DNA of 34,243 nucleotides from an uncultured bacterium (GTDB lineage: Bacteria > Verrucomicrobiota > Kiritimatiellia > RFP12 > UBA1067): assembly GCA_902799385.1 (NCBI GenBank), contig CADCAK010000027.1, positions 1 to 34,243 of the forward strand, in the 5' to 3' direction. Made by a program: the position numbers and the translations under genes. A model generated the notes under the pieces. The model did not search any database, had not been told where the DNA came from, and was given only the letters and a program-made list of their open reading frames with translations. Below are positions 9,319 through 16,845 of the stretch, piece after piece. Each line of letters begins with the position of its first letter. Position 1 is the stretch's first letter.

Positions 9319-11109
9319 TCACCCAACTCTTTCTATGAATCTTCCTGTTCTGTTGCCGGTGAACTTTCCGTCGGCGTACGGCACCGCGCCGTTCACGACG
9401 ACGGCCTTCACCCCGCGCGAGAACATGTGCGGCTTGACGTATGTCGCGGAAGAGGAGAACTCCCCTTCCTTCCAGATCACGATGTCGGCGAACGCGCCCT
9501 TCTCGATCACGCCGCGACGCGCGATGCCGAAACGGCGCGCGGGAACGGATGTCATGCGCGCAATCGCCTCTTCGCGCGAAACGCCGAGCGCGCGCAAGCG
9601 GCGGTAGAACTCCGGCATCGTGCCGTAGGCGCGCGGGTGCGGATGGTCCGCGCCGAGCGGCCCCCACGGCGCGCGTAGCGACGCGTCGCTCCCGGGGACG
9701 ATCCACGGGCGAGAGAGAATCTTGTCGAGGTTATCTTCGCTCATCCCGAAGAAGAACGCTCCCGTCTTGCAGCCGTCAAGCTCAAGAACTCGGCAAATCA
9801 GTTCACCTGGGGAAAGTACTGGGGGGTCGTTTTTTTGCCACATAGAACACAAGGAGTCACCAAGAGTTTTGGGGTCTGGGTATCCCCCGAGCGCAGCGAA
9901 GTCGCCGCAGGCGAGCTCAATGCGGGGTGCGGAGCCCCAGTTTCTTTGTGCACTTTGTGTCCTTTGTGGCTTAAGACATTCCGCAACAGTCTTCCCACTG
10001 AATGGCTTTGTTGCCTCGTGCCACGTTCCGCCGATCATGACCGTTGACCAGTCGCGGCCAGACGCGTCGATCTCGGCGACAATCCTGGCGCGCGTCGCGG
10101 GGTCGGCGAGCCGCGCCATCTCCGCAGGCGCCGCGCCTTCCTGCGCCCAGTCAGGAAACACGATGTCGAGATCAGTTCCCGCAGCGCAAAAAGGATACCT
10201 GTCGCTGCCGAGGAGCAGCCCGTCGCCAATCGCGTTCTCGATCTTCTCCAGCACCGCGTCGATCTTGTGCCAGTTGCGCTTGCCGCTCGTCTTGAGGTGG
10301 GAGATTTCCGCGCGTATTCCTGTCGCCCTGACGAGGTCGAGCACCTCGTCAATTGCCTCGATGATGCGGTCGCCTTCAGAGCGCATGTGCGTCGCGTAGT
10401 ATCCGCCTCGTTCCGCCGCAACTTTCGCAAGCGCGACAACCTCCTCGGGCGTCGAGTATTTCCCCGGCTGGTAGATGAGACCCGTCGTGAGTCCCCAGCC
10501 GCCCGCGTCAAGCGACTCGGCGAGAAGGCGCTGCATCTCCTTTAACTCATCGCCCGTCGCCGCGCGTCCGGCATAGCCGACGACGGACGAGCGCAAAGTG
10601 TTGTGACCGACGAACTGGATTGTGTTTATCGCGGGCTTTGCCGCTTCTAGGACTTCGCGGTACTCTGCGAGCGAGCGCCAGGTGAGACGAGAGCCGAGCA
10701 GCGCGGCCCAGTCGGACGAGAGGCGCGCTTCGCCATAGCGCGGCGCGACGGAGCCGCCGCACTGGCCGTTGATTTCGGTAGTGATGCCTTGGGAGATCTT
10801 CGATGGCGCGTCAGGTTCGAGGACGAGGTAGGCGTCGGAGTGCGCATGGGCGTCGATGAAGCCAGGGCTGACGATGCAACCAAAGGCGTCGATGGTGGCA
10901 ATTTGCTTATCTGTTTTTTGCCACATAGAACACAAAGAGTCACAGAGTGCTTTGGGGTCTGGGGTAACACCACAGCTTCTTTGTGAACTTTGTGTCCTTT
11001 GTGGCTTAATAATTTCGACGACCTTGTCGCCGTCGATGACGACATCGCCGTAGAACCCGGGCTTCCCCGAGCCATCAACAATCAAACCATTCTGTATTAT
11101 CAGTGTCAT
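9319..11109 (-). CDS. D-aminoacylase / N-acyl-D-amino-acid deacylase family amidohydrolase with two repeat-coded insertions
   Basis: This is a 596-residue amidohydrolase that should hydrolyse N-acyl-D-amino acids or related amides at a zinc centre. The family metal ligands are present: HAH (His88, His90), the Cys of GQCGGS, the His of ATHMRSEGD, the His of ISHLK and the Asp of GSDASLRAP. The family is usually about 480–530 residues. The excess comes from two inserts: residues about 35–65 and 380–426, each beginning KPQRTQ and ending SLCSMWQK. Both are translations of the palindromic repeat described separately, read in the same frame. The first falls between a beta strand of the small domain and IDAFG; the second lies between VAEC and SPGELICRVLELDG. 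Both look like surface loops, so the enzyme may still work. Start ATG 11109 is followed by a typical IIQNGLIVDG strand. Its 5' flank is entirely repeat DNA. Confidence 0.88.
   Translation of the reverse strand: MTLIIQNGLIVDGSGKPGFYGDVVIDGDKVVEIIKPQRTQSSQRSCGVTPDPKALCDSLCSMWQKTDKQIATIDAFGCIVSPGFIDAHAHSDAYLVLEPDAPSKISQGITTEINGQCGGSVAPRYGEARLSSDWAALLGSRLTWRSLAEYREVLEAAKPAINTIQFVGHNTLRSSVVGYAGRAATGDELKEMQRLLAESLDAGGWGLTTGLIYQPGKYSTPEEVVALAKVAAERGGYYATHMRSEGDRIIEAIDEVLDLVRATGIRAEISHLKTSGKRNWHKIDAVLEKIENAIGDGLLLGSDRYPFCAAGTDLDIVFPDWAQEGAAPAEMARLADPATRARIVAEIDASGRDWSTVMIGGTWHEATKPFSGKTVAECLKPQRTQSAQRNWGSAPRIELACGDFAALGGYPDPKTLGDSLCSMWQKNDPPVLSPGELICRVLELDGCKTGAFFFGMSEDNLDKILSRPWIVPGSDASLRAPWGPLGADHPHPRAYGTMPEFYRRLRALGVSREEAIARMTSVPARRFGIARRGVIEKGAFADIVIWKEGEFSSSATYVKPHMFSRGVKAVVVNGAVPYADGKFTGNRTGRFIERVG
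9837..9970 (+). repeat. Palindromic repeat, translated copy with expanded core (inside D-aminoacylase)
   Basis: The arms (GCCACATAGAACACAA … TTTGTGTCCTTTGTGGC) match the other copies. The central hairpin is enlarged to about 134 bp in total by an insert containing GAGCGCAGCGAAGTCG and its imperfect complement. It is fully open in the host gene's frame and codes for residues about 380–425 of the amidohydrolase. Confidence 0.9.
10920..11005 (+). repeat. Palindromic repeat, translated copy (inside D-aminoacylase)
   Basis: An 86-bp core copy with both arms and a GGGGTCTGGGGT centre. On the coding strand it is read as KPQRTQSSQ … SLCSMWQK, about residues 35–64. Both minus-strand frames other than the one that hits TGA near the end are open, so insertion need not kill the host gene. 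Confidence 0.9.
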
Positions 11110-11114
11110 CTAAT

Positions 11115-11191
11115 ATCTCGCGCAGAGACGCTGAGACGCAGAGATTTGTACAAGCGCCAATTTTCTCCGCGCCTCTGCGCCTCCGCGCGAC
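11115..11191. repeat. CGC-rich palindromic repeat filling the gap between lactonase and D-aminoacylase genes
   Basis: The left arm (CGCGCAGAGACGCTGAGACG) and right arm (CGCGCCTCTGCGCCTCCGCG) are imperfect inverted repeats with about 9-nt internal periodicity, around a centre of about 25 nt. It resembles the element at 31102–31207. It starts at the lactonase stop codon and ends next to the amidohydrolase start, so it forms the leader or terminator region between them. Confidence 0.7.
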
Positions 11192-12301
11192 CTATTTTAG
11201 GAACTTGAAGCACAGCGGGCGCCAGCACGGAATCGGCTCGCCGACGGCTTTAAGCTCGCACTTCTCACGATCAAACGCATAGACCTGAATCTCATTCGAC
11301 ATCTTGTGCCCGACGACCATGAACTTCTCGCCCGGCATAAGCTCGAAGTCGCGCGGGAACTTGCCTGTCAGCTTCGCGACGTTCTTAAGGGCAAGCGTGC
11401 CGTCGTCGTTCACGGAATAGAACGCGATGGAGTCGTGCCCGCGGTTCGACGCCATGAGAATCTTTCCGTCGGCGGTGAGCTTTATCGCCGCAGCCTTCGT
11501 ATCCGTGACTCCAAGTGTGCAGTCCTCGGGCAGCATTGACCACTTGCCGATTCGGGAAAAAGAGTGTAAAGTGTAGCGTGTAGAGTGTAAAGTTTTGGAT
11601 GATTTAAGCTCTTCTACTTTGTAGCTCGTCACCGTGGAAGACAGCTCATTCACGACAAAGAGGAACTTGCCGTCGTTCGAGAATAGCGCGTGACGCGGCC
11701 CGTCGCCTGGGTCGGCCTTGATAGTCAGGACTGGCTTTTCAAGTCCGCCATCCTTCTTGTACTCGTAGAAGTTGATGCGATCGCAGCCGAGGTCGCACAC
11801 GCCCATTAGTTCCCTATTGGGCGTGTAAAATGTCTGATGGGCGTATGCCTTTTTCTGGCGGTCGGCGCGCGGCCCCACCTCGTCGTCGGGCAGTACCGCG
11901 CTCTTCACCGTTCCCGGATTCCCCATAGCCCCGTAAGTCCCGCTCAGATATGCCGCGAATGACACAAAGCTTTCGTCAGGTGAAAGCGCGATGTGGCACG
12001 GTGTCTCGCAGGGAAGCTCCGCAAGGCGCGTCATCTTGCCAATTCGGTGTCCTTCAAGGTCGAACTTGACAAGCGTGCCATGCGACTTTTCGTCGCGCTC
12101 CTCGCCGACGGCGGAGTAGAACGCCTTGCCGTCCCTGGATATCTGGAAGTATGTCGTTCCCTCGCAGCCATTGACAGACTGTACGATTTTGGCGGCACCC
12201 GTTTCGGTGTCGCACTCAAGAACCTTGAGCGCGTCCTTTTCCGACGAGCCCGTGTTGCATCCGACAATGCAGTATACTGTTGTAGCAATCATGGCGTTCA
12301 T
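11192..12301 (-). CDS. Lactonase family beta-propeller protein (6-phosphogluconolactonase YbhE-like)
   Basis: This 369-residue protein matches the seven-bladed propeller lactonase family, which includes cytosolic 6-phosphogluconolactonase of the pentose phosphate pathway. Recognisable blade motifs are AYAHQTFYTPN, GDGPRHALFSNDGKFLFVVN, SNRGHDSIA and PRDFELMPGEKFMVVG. Length is close to the family norm (about 330–370). An alternative start is Met4 (MIATTVYCIVG), which matches the usual family N-terminus better. Residues about 237–247 (TLHSTRYTLHS) are coded by a repeated short sequence and look like an insertion between blades. The 5' leader contains a shortened repeat fragment. Substrate is inferred from family only; members exist with other roles. 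Confidence 0.85.
   Translation of the reverse strand: MNAMIATTVYCIVGCNTGSSEKDALKVLECDTETGAAKIVQSVNGCEGTTYFQISRDGKAFYSAVGEERDEKSHGTLVKFDLEGHRIGKMTRLAELPCETPCHIALSPDESFVSFAAYLSGTYGAMGNPGTVKSAVLPDDEVGPRADRQKKAYAHQTFYTPNRELMGVCDLGCDRINFYEYKKDGGLEKPVLTIKADPGDGPRHALFSNDGKFLFVVNELSSTVTSYKVEELKSSKTLHSTRYTLHSFSRIGKWSMLPEDCTLGVTDTKAAAIKLTADGKILMASNRGHDSIAFYSVNDDGTLALKNVAKLTGKFPRDFELMPGEKFMVVGHKMSNEIQVYAFDREKCELKAVGEPIPCWRPLCFKFLK
11561..11594. repeat. Short tandem/palindromic repeat translated inside the lactonase gene
   Basis: Two copies of AGTGTAAAGT flank GTAGCGTGTAG, giving a short low-complexity repeat. It is in frame and codes for TLHSTRYTLHS, which interrupts an otherwise normal propeller sequence. 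Confidence 0.65.
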
Positions 12302-12314
12302 TTCCCGCAGATTT

Positions 12315-12336
12315 CCTTGTGAACTTTGTGGCTAAA
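12315..12336 (+). repeat. Degenerate 3' end of the palindromic repeat
   Basis: CCTTGTGAACTTTGTGGCTA matches the right arm of the GCCACA/TGTGGC family but lacks one internal unit of about 9 nt. It lies just upstream of the lactonase start codon. Confidence 0.55.
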
Positions 12337-12348
12337 CTTCATTGGCTT

Positions 12349-12474
12349 TCTCTTGCTATATTGCCTTTGGTTTTTTGCCACATAGAACACAAAGAATCAC
12401 AGAGTGTTTTGGGGTCTGGGGTAACACCCCAGATTCTTTGTGAACTTTGTGTCCTTTGTGGCTAAAATCCATAA
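12349..12474 (+). repeat. Palindromic repeat, intergenic full copy
   Basis: The core is 12377–12462, with a perfect inner hairpin CTGGGGT/ACCCCAG. The flank TCTCTTGCTATATTGCC is shared with the copy at 30006, and TAAAATCCATAA is shared with the copy at 13894, so the mobile or duplicated unit is larger than the palindrome. It lies between the UPF0210 gene and the lactonase gene and may act as terminator or attenuator. Confidence 0.85.
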
Positions 12475-12485
12475 GCCCTACCAGA

Positions 12486-13853
12486 TTAATTTTTGAACGA
12501 ATGTATCGGCGCGGGGATGCGACCCTTGCGCGCGATCATGTTGCCGCACGAGAACTTCGACACCCTCATCACCGGCGCGTGGCCGAGAAGCCCGCCGAAC
12601 TCCACCGTGTCGCCGACCTTCTTCCCTGCTACAGGGATCACGCGGACTGCGGTGGTCTTCTGGTTCACCATCCCGATTGCGGCCTCGTCCGCAATTATGC
12701 CAGAAATCGTCGCAGCGGAAGTCGCGCCCGGTATCGCGATCATGTCGAGGCCGACGGAGCAGACGCACGTCATCGCCTCGAGCTTCTCGATCGTGAGGGC
12801 CCCTGCGTTCACCGCGTCGATCATCCCCTGGTCCTCGGAGACGGGAATGAACGCGCCCGAAAGCCCGCCGACGTAGGAGCTCGCCATAACGCCGCCCTTC
12901 TTCACCTGGTCGTTGAGTAGCGCGAGCGCGGCAGTCGTTCCCGGCGCGCCCGGCTCGTCGAGGCCGATCTCCCTCAGGATGTCTGCGACCGAGTCGCCGA
13001 TGGCCGGCGTCGGCGCGAGCGAGAGGTCGATTATGCCGAACGGCACGCCGAGCCTCTTCGACGCCTCCTGGGCGACGAGCTGGCCGACGCGCGTGATCTT
13101 GAACGCCGTCTTCTTTATCGTCTCGCAAAGCGTCTCGAAGTCCGCGCCGCGACATGTGTGCCGCAGCACGTGGTTGACGACGCCGGGGCCTGAGACGCCG
13201 ACGTTGACGACTGCGTCCGCCTCGCTGACGCCGTGGAACGCGCCCGCCATGAACGGGTTGTCGTCCGGCGCGTTGCATAGGACCACGAGCTTTGCGCACC
13301 CGATTGAGTCGCGGTCCTTGGTGCGGGCGGCCGTCTCCTTCACAATCTCGCCCATGAGCCGCACGGCGTCCATGTCGATGCCGGTCTTCGTCGAGCCGAC
13401 GTTTACCGACGAGCAGACGCGCTCGGTCGCGGCCATCGCCTCGGGGATCGAGCGTATGAGAAGCTCGTCGGCGGGGGTCATGCCCTTCGAGACGACGGCC
13501 GAGTAGCCGCCGATGAAGTTGATGCCGAGCTTCTTCGCCGCTCGGTCGAGCGTCTTCGCGATCTTCACGAAGTCGGACGGCTTCTTGCAGCAGGACGAGC
13601 CGACGATTGCGGCGGGCGTGATCGAGACGCGCTTGTTGACGACCGGCACGCCGAACTCGCGGCCGATGTCGTCGCCCGTCTTCACGAGGTCCTTCGCGAG
13701 GCGCGTGAGCTTTGCGTAGATCCTGTCGCACGTATTCCTGACGGACGAGTCCGCGCAGTCGAGTAGGGAGACACCCATGGTGATCGTCCGGACGTCGAGG
13801 TTCTCCTCGAGAATCATCCTGTTCGTCTCAAGAACTTCAGAGATATTTATCAT
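12486..13853 (-). CDS. UPF0210 (DUF711, PFL-like) family protein
   Basis: A 455-residue protein, the usual family length. Recognisable family segments are [12 protein letters not shown] at the N-terminus, [65 protein letters not shown] and [11 protein letters not shown]. The family has a glycyl-radical-enzyme-like fold, but its reaction is not established. It is encoded just downstream of a UPF0237 ACT-domain protein, the conserved partnership seen in many bacteria. Here the pair is separated by about 136 bp that contains a truncated palindromic repeat. The start ATG 13853 fits the family; no strong Shine–Dalgarno is adjacent (AAGAGGAC lies about 25 nt upstream). Confidence 0.9.
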   Translation of the reverse strand: MINISEVLETNRMILEENLDVRTITMGVSLLDCADSSVRNTCDRIYAKLTRLAKDLVKTGDDIGREFGVPVVNKRVSITPAAIVGSSCCKKPSDFVKIAKTLDRAAKKLGINFIGGYSAVVSKGMTPADELLIRSIPEAMAATERVCSSVNVGSTKTGIDMDAVRLMGEIVKETAARTKDRDSIGCAKLVVLCNAPDDNPFMAGAFHGVSEADAVVNVGVSGPGVVNHVLRHTCRGADFETLCETIKKTAFKITRVGQLVAQEASKRLGVPFGIIDLSLAPTPAIGDSVADILREIGLDEPGAPGTTAALALLNDQVKKGGVMASSYVGGLSGAFIPVSEDQGMIDAVNAGALTIEKLEAMTCVCSVGLDMIAIPGATSAATISGIIADEAAIGMVNQKTTAVRVIPVAGKKVGDTVEFGGLLGHAPVMRVSKFSCGNMIARKGRIPAPIHSFKN

Positions 13854-13893
13854 CTTAATTCCGTATTTCTGGTTTCAAGTCCTCTTGGTTAAA

Positions 13894-13974
13894 GTGTTTT
13901 GGGGTCTGGGGTAACACCCCAGCTTCTTTGTGAACTTTGTGTCCTTTGTGGCTAAAATCCATAACTCTTATGTT
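13894..13974 (+). repeat. Palindromic repeat, 5'-truncated copy
   Basis: This copy lacks the left arm. It begins at GTGTTTTGGGGTCTGGGG and keeps the inner hairpin, the right arm to TGTGGC and the TAAAATCCATAA flank. It sits between the ACT-domain gene and the UPF0210 gene, inside what is normally a compact operon. Confidence 0.8.
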
Positions 13975-13989
13975 TAAGCGATTCCCTTC

Positions 13990-14262
13990 TCACACCCTGT
14001 GCATCTTCTCGAATATCTCGCTCTTCTGGCAGTGGATCCTCATGCCCATGCCGTTGCCGAGGCTTGCGAGCTCCGCGCAGAGCCTGTCGAACGTCTTCCC
14101 GTACTTCGCCGCATCGACGATCATCATCATGTTGAAGTAGCCGCCGGTGACGGTCTGGCTGATGTCGAGGATGTTTATGCGCTCCTTTGCGAGGTAGGTG
14201 CATGTCTTTGCGAGGATGCCGACGGCATCCTTGCCGACGACGGTAACGATGATCTTTTTCAT
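13990..14262 (-). CDS. ACT domain protein, UPF0237 family
   Basis: The 90-residue protein is a single ACT domain: MKKIIVTVVGKDAVGILAK, the NILDISQTV turn, and GYFNMMMIVDA. This is the standard UPF0237 length and sequence style. Such proteins pair with UPF0210 proteins and probably bind a small ligand, perhaps an amino acid, to regulate the partner; that role is inference. An extended −10 lies 8 nt before the start codon, so the mRNA is probably leaderless. Confidence 0.9.
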   Translation of the reverse strand: MKKIIVTVVGKDAVGILAKTCTYLAKERINILDISQTVTGGYFNMMMIVDAAKYGKTFDRLCAELASLGNGMGMRIHCQKSEIFEKMHRV

Positions 14263-14270
14263 GGGATGGT

Positions 14271-14279
14271 ATTATACCA
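14271..14279 (-). promoter_or_regulatory. Extended −10 promoter of the ACT-domain gene, leaderless type
   Basis: The minus strand reads TGGTATAAT, with 8 nt between the hexamer and ATG 14262. The upstream gene stops only 16 nt before it. Confidence 0.6.
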
Positions 14280-14294
14280 CAAACGGGCCGCAGG

Positions 14295-14783
14295 CTAAAG
14301 CGCGGATATGTACGGCTGGCCGCAGAGCGAGCATATCGCGCCAGCGTGGACGGCCGCGCCGCAGCTCGGGCACTTGCGCTCGAGAAGCTCGCCGCACATC
14401 GCGCAGTACTTCCCGCCGACCGGATCGGCCGCCTCGCGGTCGGGGAGGAAAAGCCGCATCTCCTCGACGAAATACTCCTTGTTCGCCGGGCAATGGGGAT
14501 TAGGGCAGAAGCCGCTGTTCAGAAGTCCGCCGGCCAGGCGGCCAAGTGGCTGGACGCCCGACGGCGGAGATGCGGAATCGCCCGTCGGCGAGAGCGGCAG
14601 ATTGAACTTCCTCGCCAGCTTGTCGATCGCCTCGTCGCTCAACTTTGTCCCGTCGCCTTGCTCGAACATCGAAAGCGCCGACTGCTTGCAGCCGACTTCC
14701 GCTGCAAGCTGCCCCTGGGTCAGCCCCGCTTCGCGGCGGGACGACTTGACGCGTCTACAGAACTCTGGATCGAGGTTTTTCAA
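14295..14783 (-). CDS. XRE-family HTH protein with C-terminal zinc ribbons
   Basis: The 162-residue protein has an N-terminal helix-turn-helix (residues about 8–60: SRREAGLTQGQLAAEVGCKQ, then SALSMFEQGDG). A Pro/Gly-rich linker leads to a Cys-rich tail with paired motifs: CPNPHCP, CAMCGELLERKCPSCG and CSLCG. These probably bind one or two zinc ions. It is likely a DNA-binding regulator. The start is TTG 14783, since the HTH begins almost at once and no ATG lies upstream in frame. The inverted repeat at 14832–14888 in its upstream region is a candidate operator. Target genes are unknown. Confidence 0.75.
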   Translation of the reverse strand: MKNLDPEFCRRVKSSRREAGLTQGQLAAEVGCKQSALSMFEQGDGTKLSDEAIDKLARKFNLPLSPTGDSASPPSGVQPLGRLAGGLLNSGFCPNPHCPANKEYFVEEMRLFLPDREAADPVGGKYCAMCGELLERKCPSCGAAVHAGAICSLCGQPYISAL

Positions 14784-14792
14784 GGCACCGAT

Positions 14793-14813
14793 ATTATGGA
14801 CTTTATTTTATCA
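14793..14813 (-). promoter_or_regulatory. Promoter candidates of the XRE gene
   Basis: CATAAT at 14793–14798 lies 9 nt before the TTG start. TGATAAAAT at 14805–14813 is a second, extended −10 further upstream. Either would give a short or near-absent leader. I cannot tell which is used. Confidence 0.4.
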
Positions 14814-14831
14814 ACTATCAAGGGGGGTAAT

Positions 14832-14888
14832 ATCAACATTATCAACACAAATATAAACAATGTTCGCAAAGGTGTTGATATTGTTGAT
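14832..14888. repeat. Inverted repeat with DnaA-box-like sequences
   Basis: The 17-nt arms ATCAACATTATCAACAC and GTGTTGATATTGTTGAT pair with one mismatch around a 23-nt loop. The left arm contains TTATCAACA, also found at 19718–19726 next to dnaA. It sits between the coiled-coil gene and the XRE gene: possible operator, terminator or DnaA-binding site. Confidence 0.6.
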
Positions 14889-14906
14889 TAAATATCAATC
14901 CGCAAC

Positions 14907-15578
14907 TTAATAATTGCGCTTCACTATTTCACTCGGCAGCAGGTAGTCTTCGCCGTTCTTGTGGGAAATGCCCATCTTTTGAAGCTCTTCGATGACCGGG
15001 CCTGAAACTATGTTGCCGTTGTCGGCAAAAAGCTTTTCGAGATTTGCGCGCTTCTTGGCAAGCAACCCTTCGGGCTCGTTTGCGGCGAGCACGCCCTCAA
15101 GCACCTGCGCGCGGCGAAGACGCCCTTCGGCCTCGGCCTTGTCGCGCGCCTCGCGCACGACTTCGATCACGTGGTCGCGCGTTTCGCCGGTGAACCGGTC
15201 GGGGACATCAATGTCGCGGTCGAGAAGCGCCACCTTGTTCGAAAGCCCGTTGTCGACGTTGGTCGCAAGCACGTCGCCCACCTTCTCGAGCGCGGCCCTC
15301 TGCTCGGACATCTGCTTCTTCGCGGCCTCCATCCTGTCGGTAAGCTCGAGGATGCCCTTCTTCAGCTCGACGATGTTCCTTCTCAGCTCGACATTTTCGG
15401 CGCGCAGCGCGGAAATCGTCTCGGCCTGCTCGGCCTTGTCGGCGGCAAGTGCCTCGACGACGGCTTTCTGCACGTCGAGGCTGTCGGCTGCGGGCTCCTC
15501 TTCCTCGGCTGGCGCGGCGGGATGTTCCGCCTGCGCAGTTCCAGGTGTCTCGTCGCTAAGGAATTCTTCGAAGTTCAT
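14907..15578 (-). CDS. Coiled-coil protein of unknown function
   Basis: I do not recognise this 223-residue protein. It has an acidic, Ala/Pro/Glu-rich N-terminus (residues 1–33), then a long coiled coil from about 36 to 105 (ALRAENVELRRNIVELKKG). A charged helical region follows, with a C-terminal segment (VIEELQKMGISHKNGEDYLL) that may be a small folded domain. No signal peptide or membrane segment is visible, so it is probably cytoplasmic. Its ATG overlaps the stop of the methyltransferase gene as ATGA, with AAAAGGAC upstream, so it is translationally coupled and the last gene of the dnaN transcript. A role linked to DNA replication or RNA modification is only guilt by association. Confidence 0.8.
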   Translation of the reverse strand: MNFEEFLSDETPGTAQAEHPAAPAEEEEPAADSLDVQKAVVEALAADKAEQAETISALRAENVELRRNIVELKKGILELTDRMEAAKKQMSEQRAALEKVGDVLATNVDNGLSNKVALLDRDIDVPDRFTGETRDHVIEVVREARDKAEAEGRLRRAQVLEGVLAANEPEGLLAKKRANLEKLFADNGNIVSGPVIEELQKMGISHKNGEDYLLPSEIVKRNY

Positions 15579-16819
15579 TTGACGTTCTGTCCTTTTAGTT
15601 CACAGCCGGGGTAGACGAACAGCCGGCAGTCTATCGGCCCGTTGAAAAACGGAACCCTTGTCTTGTAGTACAGGTTGACGAGACGCGCGAGGTCGGGGTT
15701 TCCGGTGATGAGGCCACCGGTGTAGCCGCCGCACTTCTCGTTCATGAAAGTCCCTATGCGCTCGTAGACGGGCGCAAGCTCCTCGAACGTGCCGAGGCGG
15801 ATGCCGTACTCCGGGTTGAAGAACACGGCGCCGCGTGGGGACGCGTCAGATTCGGGGACGGGAGTCTCGGCGAAGTCGCATGCCTTGAACGTGATGCACT
15901 GCGAGACGCCTGCGGCTATCGCGTTGGAGTGGGCGTTGTCTACCGCCTCGGGGGATATGTCGGTCGCGATTATAGGCGGCAGGCCGTCCTTCCTCTCCTC
16001 GGCGATCGCGTCCATGACGAGCTCCTTCCATATTTGCTCGGGGCTTGCGCCGACGTGCTGGCGCGGCGCGACTCTGGGGGCGCTTTCGCCCGGGATTATG
16101 CTGCCGTACCCCTTTATCGACTGGAACGCGAAGTGACCCTTGAGCGAACCGGGGGCCCTGTTCATCGCGATCATGGCGGCTTCAATCGCGGGGGTCCCCG
16201 AGCCGCACATCGGCGATATGAAAGGCGTTTTGCCGTCCCACTTGAGGGCCATTATGCACGCGGCGGCGAGAGTTTCCTGCATGGGCGCAGAACCGGGTAT
16301 CTTCCTGTAGCCGCGCTTCGAAAGCGGCTCGCCGGAAGTGTCGAGGTAGATTATAGCCTCGTTGCGCTCCCAGTACACGAACACTGCGGCCCCCCTGTTC
16401 TCGCCGCCCGAGTCGGGGCGGCGCTGGCACTTCTCGCGCATGCGGTCGACTATGGCGTCCTTCGTGTAGAGCGAGGGAATGCGGGTGTCGCGTATCGTGT
16501 AGTTGTGCACGATAGACGACACTGAGAAGTAGCCGTCCGCCTCTATGAGATTCTCCCAGTCAATCGACCTCGCGGCCTCGTAGAGGTCCTTTATGTTGAA
16601 GCACGTCGTCCTGAGAAGCGGCACGAGCACGCGGTGCGCCGTGCGAAGCCGGAGGTTCAGCTTCATCACGTCCCGCATCGACCCGCGCACGACGACTGTG
16701 TTCTCGGTGACTTCGATGGGGCGGTACCCCATGTCGATCAGCTCTATTTCAGTCCATCGCGAAAGCTCCTTGGCGCAGGAGACTATTATCGGATAGTTGC
16801 TGTCCGTCCACAGCTTCAT
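15575..16819 (-). CDS. THUMP-domain methyltransferase, RlmL/COG0116-like (23S rRNA m2G family)
   Basis: The 414-residue protein has an N-terminal THUMP-like RNA-binding half and a C-terminal Rossmann methyltransferase. The seam carries DTSGEPLSKRGYRK, typical of this family. The SAM-binding motif is PMCGSGTPAIEAA (near residue 203) and IIATDIS follows at motif II. The catalytic-loop motif reads NPEYGIRLG (near 334), where the family normally has NPPYG. A stretch at about residues 241–257 (ESAPRVAPRQHVGAS) looks like an insertion. It lacks the C-terminal RlmK domain of the E. coli fusion. Ribosome binding site GGAAGGTGG precedes ATG 16819. It lies 26 nt after dnaN and overlaps the next gene by 4 nt. 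Confidence 0.83.
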   Translation of the reverse strand: MKLWTDSNYPIIVSCAKELSRWTEIELIDMGYRPIEVTENTVVVRGSMRDVMKLNLRLRTAHRVLVPLLRTTCFNIKDLYEAARSIDWENLIEADGYFSVSSIVHNYTIRDTRIPSLYTKDAIVDRMREKCQRRPDSGGENRGAAVFVYWERNEAIIYLDTSGEPLSKRGYRKIPGSAPMQETLAAACIMALKWDGKTPFISPMCGSGTPAIEAAMIAMNRAPGSLKGHFAFQSIKGYGSIIPGESAPRVAPRQHVGASPEQIWKELVMDAIAEERKDGLPPIIATDISPEAVDNAHSNAIAAGVSQCITFKACDFAETPVPESDASPRGAVFFNPEYGIRLGTFEELAPVYERIGTFMNEKCGGYTGGLITGNPDLARLVNLYYKTRVPFFNGPIDCRLFVYPGCELKGQNVK

Positions 16820-16845
16820 GGTCCACCTTCCGCTATTAAGCTACA

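Noticed and set aside
14832..14888. A second replication origin
   Set aside because: No strand switch or AT-rich unwinding region; more likely a regulator or DnaA-titration site.
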